Below the pieces are notes generated by a model. The model saw nothing but the letters and a program-made list of their open reading frames with translations. It searched no databases and had not been told where the DNA came from. 64,000 bases of DNA from RYN-230 sp963782185 (GTDB lineage: Bacteria > Actinomycetota > Actinomycetes > Streptosporangiales > Streptosporangiaceae), in contig CAWAJB010000015.1 of the NCBI GenBank assembly GCA_963782185.1, positions 124,001 through 188,000 of the forward strand, written 5' to 3'. A program made the position numbers and the translations under genes. Shown one piece after another: positions 25,708-35,109 of the stretch; the stretch's first letter is position 1, and each line of letters begins with the position of its first letter.

Positions 25708-26769
25708 TTAGGCCGGGGCCGGCGGGCAGCCGCAGCTCTCCCGCCGGATGAGGCGGGTCGGCAGGACGACGTCCCGCGGCTCCGGCTGGCGGTTGCGGAC
25801 CAGCGACTCCAGCAGCTCGAACGCGATGGCGCCGAGTTCCTGGATGGGCTGGCGCACGGTGGTCAGCCCCGGATGCAGCCGCCGCGCGACCGGGATGTCG
25901 TCGAAGCCGGTCACCGCCACCTCGCCCGGCACGCTGACGCCGTGCCGGGCCAGCGCGTGCAGCGCCCCGACCGCGGCCAGATCGTTGGCGCAGACGATGG
26001 CCCGGGGCAGCGGCAGCCGCTCGCGGATCAGCCGGTCGACGACCGAGGCGCCGCCGTCGGCGTAGTAGCTGCCCTGCCACTGCGGCCCGGCTGCGAGCTC
26101 CACCCCCCCGGCGCGGGCCTCAGCCTCCACCACCGCCCGGCGGGTCACGTTGTCCGGGCTGTCCGCGACCCCGGCCAGGTACCCGAGGGTGGCGTACCCG
26201 TGGTCCCGGGTCAGGTGCCGCATCAGGTCGCGCATGCCCGTCTCGCTGTCGCCGCGCACGCTCGCCGTGTGCGGGGTGGTCATCCCGGCCAGGTTGACCA
26301 CCGGGATCTGGCCGCCCAGCCGGTCCAGCTGGGCGGCGTCCAGGACCAGGTCGTGCACGATCAGCCCGTCGCACTTGCCGGCCAGAGCCAGCATCCGCCG
26401 GCCGGCGTCGGCGTCCTCGGCCGCCACCGAGCTGATCAGCAGGCTGAAGCCGCTGCGCTGCGCGGCCACCTCGATGCCCCGGTTGATGATGTCGGCGAAC
26501 TGGAGGTTCTCGTCCTCCTCGGCGAACACGGCGCCCGACGCCGCCTTGGGCACGCGCCGGTACACGACCCCGACCGTCTCCTTGAGCTTGACGCTCAGCG
26601 CCCGGGCCGCGCCGTCCGGCACGAAGCCGAGTTCCGCCACCGCCCGGAGCACCCGGTCCCGGGTCTCCGGGCGGGGGCTGCCGGTCCCGTTGAGGACCCG
26701 GGACACCGACGCGATGGACACGCCGGCGATCGCCGCGACGTCGTAGATCGTGGGCGGGGCGCCGTTCAC
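25708..26769 (-). CDS. LacI-family transcriptional regulator
   Basis: This 353-residue protein has an N-terminal LacI helix-turn-helix (TIYDVAAIAGVSIASVSRVLNG, about 7-28), the linker VPDGAARALS and a periplasmic-binding-like effector domain with FDDIPVARRLHPGLTTVRQP. The ligand is not deducible but is presumably a carbohydrate. The gene lies 9 bases downstream of the GH25 lysozyme gene on the same strand, so the two are probably co-transcribed, which is an unusual partner for a LacI regulator. Confidence 0.93.
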   Translation of the reverse strand: MNGAPPTIYDVAAIAGVSIASVSRVLNGTGSPRPETRDRVLRAVAELGFVPDGAARALSVKLKETVGVVYRRVPKAASGAVFAEEDENLQFADIINRGIEVAAQRSGFSLLISSVAAEDADAGRRMLALAGKCDGLIVHDLVLDAAQLDRLGGQIPVVNLAGMTTPHTASVRGDSETGMRDLMRHLTRDHGYATLGYLAGVADSPDNVTRRAVVEAEARAGGVELAAGPQWQGSYYADGGASVVDRLIRERLPLPRAIVCANDLAAVGALHALARHGVSVPGEVAVTGFDDIPVARRLHPGLTTVRQPIQELGAIAFELLESLVRNRQPEPRDVVLPTRLIRRESCGCPPAPA

Positions 26770-26778
26770 ACTGGCAGC

Positions 26779-27699
26779 CTAGGAGACCTGGTATCCGACG
26801 CTCACGGTGCCCGCGTCGAGCCGCTCGACCGACACCACCGACGTCTTCGACGGATCGCCGAACTTGATCACCGTCTGGCCCTTGCTGCTGTCCACCACCA
26901 CCGGGTTGTGCACCTTCCAGTGGCCGGCCCAGACCGCCACGCGCAGCCGGGCGGACGGCAGGCCCTGGTTCCCGTTGTCGCAGGCGAAACCGATCCCCTT
27001 GGCGCTGCCAAACGGGATCGCGATCGCGGTGACGGCGTTGGCGCCGTTGTTCAGGGACCCGGTCTGCACTTCGGCCTCCTCCTTGGGTGAGGGCGCTGGG
27101 TTGGCGAACTCTTTCAGGGCGGCGGTGTCCCCGTTGAACACGTTCACGTCAACCGTGTTGCTGCCCACCCTCGCCGTGCCGTACTGGTGGAACTTCCACG
27201 TCGACCAGGGCCGGGGGACCACCGGCCGGCCCGCCGGGGCCGACGGCTCGGCGATCCACAGCGGGTAGTGGCCCAGGCCGGCGCAGTTGCCCTGCTCGGC
27301 GAAGCTCAGGAACGTGTACACGATCGGCGTGCGGCCGGTGGCCCGCTGCACGTCCGCGCACCAGTTCCGGGCGTACTCCGCCACCCGCGCGGGGCTGAGG
27401 CCGTCGGACGCCTCCAGGTCCAGCGCGATCAGGTCACCGGCCTTCAGCCCGTGAGCCCGCACCACGGCCAGGAACGCCCGGGTCTCGGCGGCCGCCCCGT
27501 TCGCCGGGTGGCCGAAGTGGTAAGCGCCGCGGACAATGCCGAGGGCCCCCGCCTCCCGCCAGTTGACCGCGAAATCGGGATCCCTGATCCTCGTGCCCTC
27601 GGTCGCTTTGATGAACGCGAACGAAATTCGCCCCTTTTCGGCGGCCCAGTCGAACGACGGCTGGTAGCTCGAGAGGTCGATGCCCTCCGCGTCAGCCAC
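26779..27699 (-). CDS. GH25-type lysozyme with C-terminal beta domain
   Basis: The N-terminal domain (1-205) is a GH25 muramidase: GIDLSSYQ with Asp8, FIKATEG, GAYHFGHP and the catalytic pair Asp94-x-Glu96 (ALDLEAS). The C-terminal 90 residues are a separate beta-rich domain, not recognised. No signal peptide is seen, so the enzyme either leaves by another route or by lysis, or has a phage-related origin. The start is GTG at 27699 with AGGAGGG upstream. It is followed after 9 bases by a LacI regulator gene. Confidence 0.88.
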   Translation of the reverse strand: MADAEGIDLSSYQPSFDWAAEKGRISFAFIKATEGTRIRDPDFAVNWREAGALGIVRGAYHFGHPANGAAAETRAFLAVVRAHGLKAGDLIALDLEASDGLSPARVAEYARNWCADVQRATGRTPIVYTFLSFAEQGNCAGLGHYPLWIAEPSAPAGRPVVPRPWSTWKFHQYGTARVGSNTVDVNVFNGDTAALKEFANPAPSPKEEAEVQTGSLNNGANAVTAIAIPFGSAKGIGFACDNGNQGLPSARLRVAVWAGHWKVHNPVVVDSSKGQTVIKFGDPSKTSVVSVERLDAGTVSVGYQVS

Positions 27700-27917
27700 G
27701 GCGCCCTCCTGTCCTCGGGCTCACGGCGGCCGGAACCACGCGCGGCCTGCTCATGGGCGGAGGCCAGGCGGTACTGCGCATTGACTGGTCCCCCCGGAAA
27801 AAGGTGCCCTATGAAAGAGCCGGCCGCAGCCGGAATGGCTTATCTGACTCGTTCAGGCTGCGCCGGGACCCGCCCGGGCGCAAGTGCGAGGGGCGGCGGC
27901 CGTTTCCCCCGGGGGGG

Positions 27918-27983
27918 TCAGGCCACCTGGTTACCTCGGGGGGTCAGGCCACCTGGTTACCTCGGGGGGGTCAGGCCACCTGG
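27918..27983. repeat. 26-base tandem repeat containing copies of the lhr 3' end
   Basis: Units at 27918-27943 and 27944-27970 (one extra G) are followed by a 13-base partial copy at 27971-27983. Each begins TCAGGCCACCTGG. The last copy is the actual end of the lhr gene (Gln-Val-Ala-stop on the minus strand), so the gene's final codons and stop have been duplicated downstream. The stretch 27700-27917 holds nothing recognisable. Confidence 0.75.
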
Positions 27984-30900
27984 GCCCGCAGCCTCAGCCC
28001 GCGCGGCGTGGGCCGGAATCCGGCCTCCTCCAGCGCCCTCGCCAGCGGCGAGTCCTGCACGGCCGCGCCGTCGGCCCGCTCGATCGTCAGCCGGCCCAGC
28101 GCCCCGCCACGGGCCGCGCCGGCCAGCGCCACCGCGGCCGGCCCGAGCACCGCCGGGTCACCCGTCCAGGACAGCAGGGTTTTGCCTCCCCGCTCGACGT
28201 AGAGCACCAGCTCTCCCGCGGCCAGGACGACCAGGGCACCGGCCTTGCGGCCCGGCCGGTGGCCACCCGCGACCTCGCCGGGCCGCCCCGGCCAGGGCAG
28301 GGCCGCCCCGAACGGGCTGGCAGGATCGCCCGCGGCGAGCACAGTCACCCGGGGGGCCGGCGCGGCACGGTTTTCGTTGCGGACAAAACCGGGGACGGGC
28401 CGGCCCGCACCCGGATCGGCGGTGCGCGCCCACGGATCGCCGGGGATTTCGGCGGCGCCGTCCTCCGCGGCCAGCGCGCGCATCCGGTCCACCGCGCCGG
28501 GCAGCGCGAACTGCGCCGCGCCCAGGCCTTCCACGAAGTACCCGCGGCGGCACTGGCCCGCGTCCTCCATGGCCCGCAGCACCGGGTAGATCGCGGCGAA
28601 ACCGCCCGGCACGCGTTCCGTGGCGGCTGCGCCGCGGATGAGGATCCCGTGCCGGTCCAGCAGCGTCCGGGCCAGCGCGTGCAGCCGCCGGGTGGGGTCC
28701 GGGTCGGCGGGCGGCACCAGGGACCAGCGCCCGGTGACCGTGGGCGGCCCGGTCCGGGACGGCATGGCGGGCCGGCCGAAACCGCCGCGGCCCCGTCCGC
28801 GGGATCCCGGCCGCACGGCGGTGCGCGGCCGGGCCGGTGACGTGCCCCGGGAGCCGCTGTCCGCCACGGGCCGGCCGGTGCCCAGCACCGTGCGCAGGGC
28901 GGCCAGCGTGTCGTTGGTGATGCGGCCCGCCCAGACCAGATCCCAGATGGCCGCGGCGGCCGCGGCGTCGGAGGCGTCCTTGCGGCTGCCCTCGGGCAGC
29001 AGCGAGGCGGCCCGGTCGGCGAGCATCCGGAAGAACATCCCGCCGCCGCCGTCGAGTGCGGCCAGGACCGCCTCGTGCAGCGGGGTCAGGGTGATCTCAC
29101 CCGGTTCGGGGAGCAGCAGCGGGGCGGTGTCCGCGGGGGCCAGCGCCACCCAGCCGTCGCCGCCGGGCAGCCCGCCCGCCCCGGCCCAGACCACCTCACC
29201 CGCCGCGGTCAGCTCGTCCAGCATCCCGGGCTGGTAGCCGGGCACCCGGGTCGGCAGGATCAGGGTCTCCAGCGCCGACGCGGGCATGGCCGCCCCGGCC
29301 AGCTGGTCGATCACCTCGTACACGGTGTCCGCGCTGGCCCTCGGCGCCCGCACACGTCCCCGGCCCTCGCCCGCGGCGGCCCGGCCCGGGGCGGGCTGGC
29401 CCGCAGCGGACTGGGCCACGTTCTGCCACGACGGCAGGAACCGGGCCAGCGCCGACCGCGGCACCGGCTCGGCTTCCTTGCGCAGCTTGGCCAGGCAGCG
29501 GCGGCGCAGCGTGCGCAGCACCGACGTGTCGCACCATTGCGAGCCCCGCCGCCCGGGCAGGAACTCGCCCTCCGCGATCCGGCCTTCGGCGGCCAGCCGC
29601 CGCAGCGCGCCGGTGACCACCGCCACGCCCAGCCCGTACCGCTCGGCGAGGTCGGCGGTCACGAACGGCCCGTGCCCGCGCGCGTAACGCGCCACCAGGT
29701 CACCGAGCGGGTCGGGAACCGGCTCGGCGAACGCGGCCGGGACGCCTGGGGGCAGCGGGACGCCCAGCGCGTCGCGCAGCCGCCCGGCGTCCTCGATCGC
29801 GGCCCACCGGGCCTCGCCGGCGATCCGGAACTCCAGCGCCCGGCGCTGCCGGGCCAGCCCGGCCAGCCACCCCGCGGCCGAGTCCGGATCCTGGCTGCGC
29901 CCGGCCACCTCGGCCGTGGAGACCGGCCCGATGGCGCGCAGCAGGTCCGCCACGCCCTCGGCGTCCCGGCAGGCCCGTTCCGGGGTGAGCCGCTGCAGCT
30001 CCCGCTCGGTCTGCGCGACCACTGCCGGGTCCAGCAGCTCCCGCAGGTCAGCCTGGCCGAGCAGCTCGGCCAGCAGCGAGGAGTCCAGGGCCAGCGCCTG
30101 GGCGCGGCGCTCGGCGACCGGCGCGTCGCCCTCGTACATGAACGCGCCCACGTAGCGGAACAGCAGGGAGCGCCCGAACGGGGACGGCGCCGGGGTCTCC
30201 ACCTCGACCAGGCGGATCTTCCGGCTGGCCAGTTCCCTCATGAGGCTGATCAGGCCCGGGACGTCGAACACATCCTGCAGGCACTCGCGGACGGTCTCCA
30301 GCACGATCGGGAACGTGCCGTACTTGCGGGCCACCGACAGCAGCTGCGCGGACCGCTGCCGCTGCTGCCACAAGGGGCTGCGGCGGCCCGGCTGGCGCCG
30401 GGGCAGCAGCAGGGCCCGGGCCGCGCACTCACGGAACCGGGACGCGAACAGCGCCGAGTTGCCCAGCTCGTCGGTGACCAGCTGCTCGATCTCCTCGGGC
30501 TGCAGCTCCGCGATCCCGGTCGGCGGCGGCTCCTCGGTGTCCGGGACGCGGATGACGATCCCGTCGTCGGTGTGCATGGCCTGCACGTCCATGCCTGGGT
30601 AGCGCTCGCGCAGCCGGGCCGCGATGGCCAGCGCCCACGGCGCGTGCACCTGCGCCCCGAACGGGCTGTGCAGCACCAGCCGCCAGTCACCCAGCTCGTC
30701 GCGGAACCGCTCCATGACCAGCGTGCGGTCGTCCGGCACGTAGCCCGTGGCCTCCCGCTGCGCGCTCAGGTAGCGGACCAGGTTCGCCGCGGCCAGCTCG
30801 TCCAGGCCGTCCGCGCGCAGCCGGGCGGTCGCGTCCTGCTCGCCGGCCTCGGACAGCTCGCGGCAGTACGCGCCCAGCGCCCGGCCCAGCTCGGCAGGCC

Positions 30901-32837
30901 GGCCCGGCGCGTCACCGTGCCAGAACGGCAGCTTGCCCGGCTGGCCCGGGGCGGGGGAGACCAGTACCTGGTCAGCGGTGATCTCCTCGATCCGCCACGA
31001 GCTCGCGCCGAGCACGAACACGTCACCGACCCGTGACTCGTAGACCATCTCCTCGTCGAGCTCGCCGACCCGGTGGGAATTCCGGCCGTCGCCGCGCTGC
31101 GACGCGGCCAGGAACACGCCGAACAGGCCACGGTCGGGGATGGTGCCGCCGCTGGTCACCGCCAGCCGCTGGCCGCCGGGGCGGCCGTGCAGCAGGCCCG
31201 TGGTGCGGTCCCAGACCAGCCGGGGCCGAAGCTCCGCGAACTCCTCGCTCGGGTAGCGCCCGGCCAGCATGTCGAGCACGGCCTCCAGCACCGGCCGGGT
31301 CAGGCTGGCGAACGGCGCGGACCGGCGCACCACCTGGTGCAGGTCGTCCACGGACCAGTCGTCCAGCGCTGTCATCGCGACGATCTGCTGGGCGAGCACG
31401 TCCAGCGGGTTGCGGGGGATGGCGAGCTGCTCGATCTGGCCGCCGCGCATCCGCCGGGCTACCACCGCGGCCTGCACCAGGTCGCCCTGGTACTTGGGGA
31501 AGATAACGCCGCGGCTCACGTCCCCGACGTTGTGCCCGGCCCGGCCGGTGCGCTGCAGGCCGCTGGCCACCGAGGGCGGCGACTCGACCTGGATGACCAG
31601 GTCCACCGCGCCCATGTCGATGCCCAGTTCGAGGCTGGACGTGGCGACCACGGCCGGGAGCCGGCCCGCCTTGAGCGCCTCCTCGATCTGGGCCCGTTCC
31701 TGCCGGGACACCGAGCCGTGGTGGGCCCGGGCCACCTCGGGCGGCGCGCCGCCGGTCGAGCCCGGCCTGGGCCATGATCTCCGCGGGAGGGCCGCTCTGG
31801 GCGGGCTGGCCGGGGCCGCTGGCTGGGGTGCCCGCGCGGAGTTCGGCGCGCTCGGCGGCCAGCTCGTTGAGCCGGGCGCAGAGCCTCTCGGCCAGCCGGC
31901 GCGAGTTGGCGAACACGATCGTGGAGCGGTGCCGCTCGATCAGGTCGAGGACCTGCTCCTCGACGTGCGGCCAGATGGACCGCCGGGCGGCCTGGCCGTC
32001 CTCAGCGGTGCCAGGCGGCTGGTCCAGGTCGGTCATGTCCTCGACTGGCACCACGATGCTCACGTCGAGCTGCTTGGTGCTGGGCGGCGCGGCGATGGTC
32101 ACCGCGCGGGCGCCGCCCAGGAACGCGGCCACGTCCCCGGCCGGGCGGACCGTGGCCGACAGGCCGATCCGCTGGGCCGGCCGGCGGCCGGAGGTCAGCG
32201 CGTCCAGCCGTTCCAGGGACAGGGCCAAGTGGGCGCCGCGCTTGTTCCCGGCCAGCGCGTGCACCTCGTCCAGGATGACCGTGTCCACTCCGCGCAGCGC
32301 GTCCCGCGCCTTGGAGGTCAGCAGGAGGAACAGCGATTCGGGCGTGGTGATGAGGATGTCGGGCGGGGTGGCGGCCAGCCGGCGGCGCTCCTCGGCGGCG
32401 GTGTCGCCGGTGCGCACCGCGACCCGGATGTCAGGCTCGGGCACGCCCATGGCCTGCGCGGTGTGCCGGATCCCGGTCAGCGGGGCGCGCAGGTTCCGCT
32501 CGATGTCCACCGCCAGCGCCTTCAGCGGTGAGATGTACAGCACCCGGCAGCGCTGCTTCGGGTCCCCGGGGGCGGGCGCCGCGGCCAGGCGGTCCAGCGC
32601 CCACAGGAACGCCGACAAGGTCTTGCCCGAGCCGGTGGGCGCGATGACCAGGGTGTTCTCGCCCTTGCTGATCGCGGCCCAGGCCTGGGCCTGCGCCTGG
32701 GTAGGCGCGGCGAACGCGGCGGAGAACCAGTCCCGGGTGACCGCGCTGAACCCCTCGAGGGGATCCCTCTCGCCTACTGCTGGCTCGGCCTTCCCGAGCG
32801 CCGCGTGATGGGGCATAGATACATGGTGCCTGCTCAT
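27971..32837 (-). pseudogene. lhr: Large ATP-dependent helicase Lhr, with one apparent frameshift
   Basis: A DEAD/H-family 3'-5' DNA helicase of the large Lhr type (about 1620 codons). The first part (from ATG 32837) has Walker A APTGSGKT (66-73), DEVHA (190-194) and ends its true frame at PAEIMAQAG. The second part, in another frame, resumes with ARAHHGSVSRQERAQIEEAL and carries helicase motifs V/VI (SSLELGIDMG, QRTGRAGH), the winged helix and the long Lhr C-terminal region. Removing one base near plus-strand 31760 restores the expected STGGAPPEVARAHHG. Either a true inactivating insertion or a sequencing error; all other conserved motifs look intact, so an error is quite possible. The gene lies next to DUF3046-recA as in many actinomycetes. 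Confidence 0.85.
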
Positions 32838-32917
32838 ACCGACAGGAATGAACGTCCTGGTCCGGGACCCGATTCCCGCTGCGCGGGCCGGGCTTCAGCG
32901 CATCCGCAACGAGAGCC

Positions 32918-33650
32918 TCACGGTGCGGCCCGCACCGAGCCGACCAGGGGGCCGGAGGTGCTGCGGACGGTGCAGACCACGGTGCGTTCCCCGGCCGACC
33001 AGGCGCCGGCGCCCGGGTAGACGAAGGACTGCGCCAGCGAGGTCGCGGGCAGCTCGGGGTTGAGGTAGCCGGCGAGCCGGCTCGACGCAGCCCTCGCGGG
33101 CACGTTGCTGCAGGGCCGCCGGACCGGGGTAGCGTGAGCCGGCCACCTGGAACGTCGCGAACACCTCGGCGTCGTGGGCCTGCCCGCAGCTGAGCACGTG
33201 AACGCCGCTGATCCCGTCGGTGCCCGAGTCGACGCACTGGCCGGCCCGCAGGCTGAACACGTGCGGCAGCGTGACCGGCTTGGGCGGTGGCGGGCGGGTG
33301 ATGATGGCCGCGGCCACGACCGCGGCGGCCACGGTCCACAGGCCGGCCAGCACCAGGCCGGTGATGGCCAGGCCGCGGCCGCGCGCGCCGGACCGCCCGA
33401 CGCGGATGAGGGCCAGCGGCCCGAGCACCAGGGTGACGGGGATGGCCGGGACGAGCCCCGAGACCAGGGCGGCCACCGCGACGCCGTCGGTGGGCCGGCG
33501 GGCGTCGGGTCCGGCAGGAGCAGGACCGGTAGCGGCCGCGTCGCTGGCGGCGGGGCCGCGCTGCTGCGGGACACTCACGCGACGCGCGGCGGCGGGGTCG
33601 TGCGCCAGGGCCGTCGGGCGGCCGCCGCCGTCCTCGGCTGATGGGTCCAT
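32918..33650 (-). pseudogene. DUF4190/septum-formation-type membrane protein, frameshifted
   Basis: ATG 33650 has GGGAGAG upstream. The product has a disordered leader, a DUF4190 double-helix membrane region (VAVAALVSGLVPAI..., GLAITGLVLAGLW...) and an extracytoplasmic domain with LRAGQCVD and the AHDAEVF motif. At QQRAREGC the frame breaks; the rest (SSRLAGYLNPELPATSLAQS, FVYPGAGAW, VVCTVRS) continues in the frame that stops at 32918. One extra base near plus 33086 explains the break. As with lhr, the extra base directly follows TCGA. True mutation and sequencing error cannot be told apart here. Confidence 0.7.
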
Positions 33651-34065
33651 CTGCTCTCCCTGGCGAGAGTCGGTGCCTGCCCGCGAAGCCGGCAGGCCGT
33701 GCCGAATTTGATGCGCCCAGGAATCACAGGAATCTCTCATGTCATTGCGGGGCACCCCTCATGACCCTTCCCCAACAGAACTAGTTGCATTCCTCATCGT
33801 TTGTCACAAATCTGGGTTGCCGGCCCGGGGATGTGGCCCGGGCCGCTCTCGGGCCGGTCTCGGGCCGCTCCGAGGCTGCCCGGGGCACGACTGGCCCGGG
33901 CCGGGCTTGCAGGCTGGGCTTGCGGGCTGGGTCCCTGGCTGGGCTGCGGGTTGGATTCGCTGGGCGGGTTCGCCGGCGCGGGCCGCGGGTTGGGGTTGCT
34001 GCCCGGGCGCCGGTACTCTCGCCCGCAGTGGACCGGGGGTACTGGGGCAGCCATCAGGGAGGGCC
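33651..34065. other. Gene-free GC-rich spacer before DUF3046-recA
   Basis: 415 bases without a recognisable gene. From 33830 to 34020 it is low-complexity DNA built from repeated CGGGCCG/CTGGGC-like words. The last 50 bases should hold the promoter of the DUF3046 gene; no convincing -35/-10 pair was found. Confidence 0.5.
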
Positions 34066-34260
34066 GTGCGGCTCAGCGAGTTCTGGACGCGGATGCGGGC
34101 GCAATTCGGTGACGCGTACGCCACCAGCGTGGCCAAGGACCATGTCCTGGCCGAACTGGGGGAGCGGACCGTAGACCAGGCCCTGGCGGACGGGGTGGAC
34201 GCCAAGATCGTGTGGCGGGCGGTCAGCAAGGAGTTCGACGTCCCGCAGAGCCTGCGCTGA
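34066..34260 (+). CDS. DUF3046 protein
   Basis: This small protein of 64 residues (RLSEFWTRMRAQFGDAYA..., VAELG/VLAELGERT, DVPQSLR end) belongs to DUF3046, found almost only in Actinobacteria just upstream of recA. Its function is unknown; position suggests a link to recA-recX expression or function. GTG 34066 with GGAGGG upstream was chosen; the longer open frame starting at 33739 covers low-complexity DNA and was rejected. Confidence 0.9.
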   Translation: MRLSEFWTRMRAQFGDAYATSVAKDHVLAELGERTVDQALADGVDAKIVWRAVSKEFDVPQSLR

Positions 34261-34530
34261 ACTCACCCACCCCCGCCGCGGCGCGCACGGGGGGCGCCCT
34301 CGGGGCGAGAGAGGCATGCTCGCCGAACGTGGTCGATTTGGGTTGTTCCCGCAGCCATTTCCGTCCGCAAACCCCCCGTTACCCTCCAGGCAACCTCGTG
34401 CGGGTGAGGGCTGGGCCGACCTATCACGTATCTGGTGCATGATTACCCGGACAAACCGGACACTGTCTGCACCGCTTACGTGAGAAGTCACCCCCGCGGC
34501 TCGCGGCCCGCGGCCCGTGCCCCGTGCCCC

Positions 34531-34695
34531 CGCGCGCTGCGCCCCCGCGCGCTGCGCCCCCGCGCGCTGCGCCCCCGCGCGCTGCGCCCCCGCGCGCTGC
34601 GCCCCCGCGCGCTGCGCCCCCGCGCGCTGCGCCCCCGCGCCCCGTGCCCCCGCGCGCTGCGCCCCCGCGCGTTGCGCCCCCGCGCGCTGCGCCCC
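34531..34695. repeat. 15-base tandem repeat array upstream of recA
   Basis: Eleven head-to-tail copies of CGCGCGCTGCGCCCC lie here; copy 8 (34636-34650) is a diverged variant and copy 10 carries a C-to-T change. There are no spacers, so it is not a CRISPR. Such an array is likely to vary in copy number between strains. Confidence 0.9.
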
Positions 34696-34850
34696 GCGGC
34701 CGGAGTGGGCGTGGAGCGTGGGATGTGGCGGGCCCGGAATGCGGCGCCCGAGGATGCGTCGGCCCGGGGTGGCGGTCGGCTGCAGGGCCAGGGCATTTAT
34801 CGGGGCCGGAGCGATTTTCTCCGAGGATGCGGCGTGTTGGTGCCACGGTC

Positions 34851-34862
34851 GAACAGTTGTTC
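34851..34862. promoter_or_regulatory. LexA (SOS) box of recA
   Basis: GAACAGTTGTTC is a perfect match to the Gram-positive/actinobacterial SOS box GAACnnnnGTTC and lies in a 14-base palindrome (CG on both sides). It implies LexA repression of recA and induction by DNA damage. It is 247 bases upstream of the ATG. Confidence 0.85.
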
Positions 34863-35109
34863 GCTTAAGGTAGTCGTCTGGGACGGCCATTCGCGGCCTC
34901 CATTCCGTGCCCGCGACCCGTGGTCCGGTGACTGGGGACACAGTCTCAGGAGCACGGGTCAGGAGCACGGCGACGGGGCCGGGCGGCAGGCGCACGGCGA
35001 CAGCAAACGGCAGCACGGCAGTAGCGCGCGGAATTGTCGGTGGCGGCACGTAACTTCTGGACCGGCAACTGAACCAGCAAGCAAGCTCTTGAATCCAACG
35101 GGAGTTCCC

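Larger units (their letters stand above)
34261..35109. other. Long recA upstream region
   Basis: 849 bases without a supported gene between DUF3046 and recA. It contains a 15-base tandem array (34531-34695) and a LexA box (34851-34862) 247 bases before the recA ATG. The frame of recA is open through the whole array, back to 34435, but the translation is a simple Pro-Arg-Ala-Leu-Arg repeat and not a gene. The distance implies a long recA leader, or a second promoter nearer to the start. Confidence 0.6.

Noticed and set aside
29075..31036. 653-codon plus-strand frame opposite lhr
   Set aside because: No domain, composition of an antisense shadow; lhr on the minus strand is clear.
34531..34695. 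Possible CRISPR array
   Set aside because: Units are contiguous 15-mers with no spacers and no cas genes nearby.
34435..35109. In-frame 225-codon extension upstream of recA
   Set aside because: It runs through the 15-base repeat array and the SOS box; RecA starts normally at 35110 with a good ribosome site.
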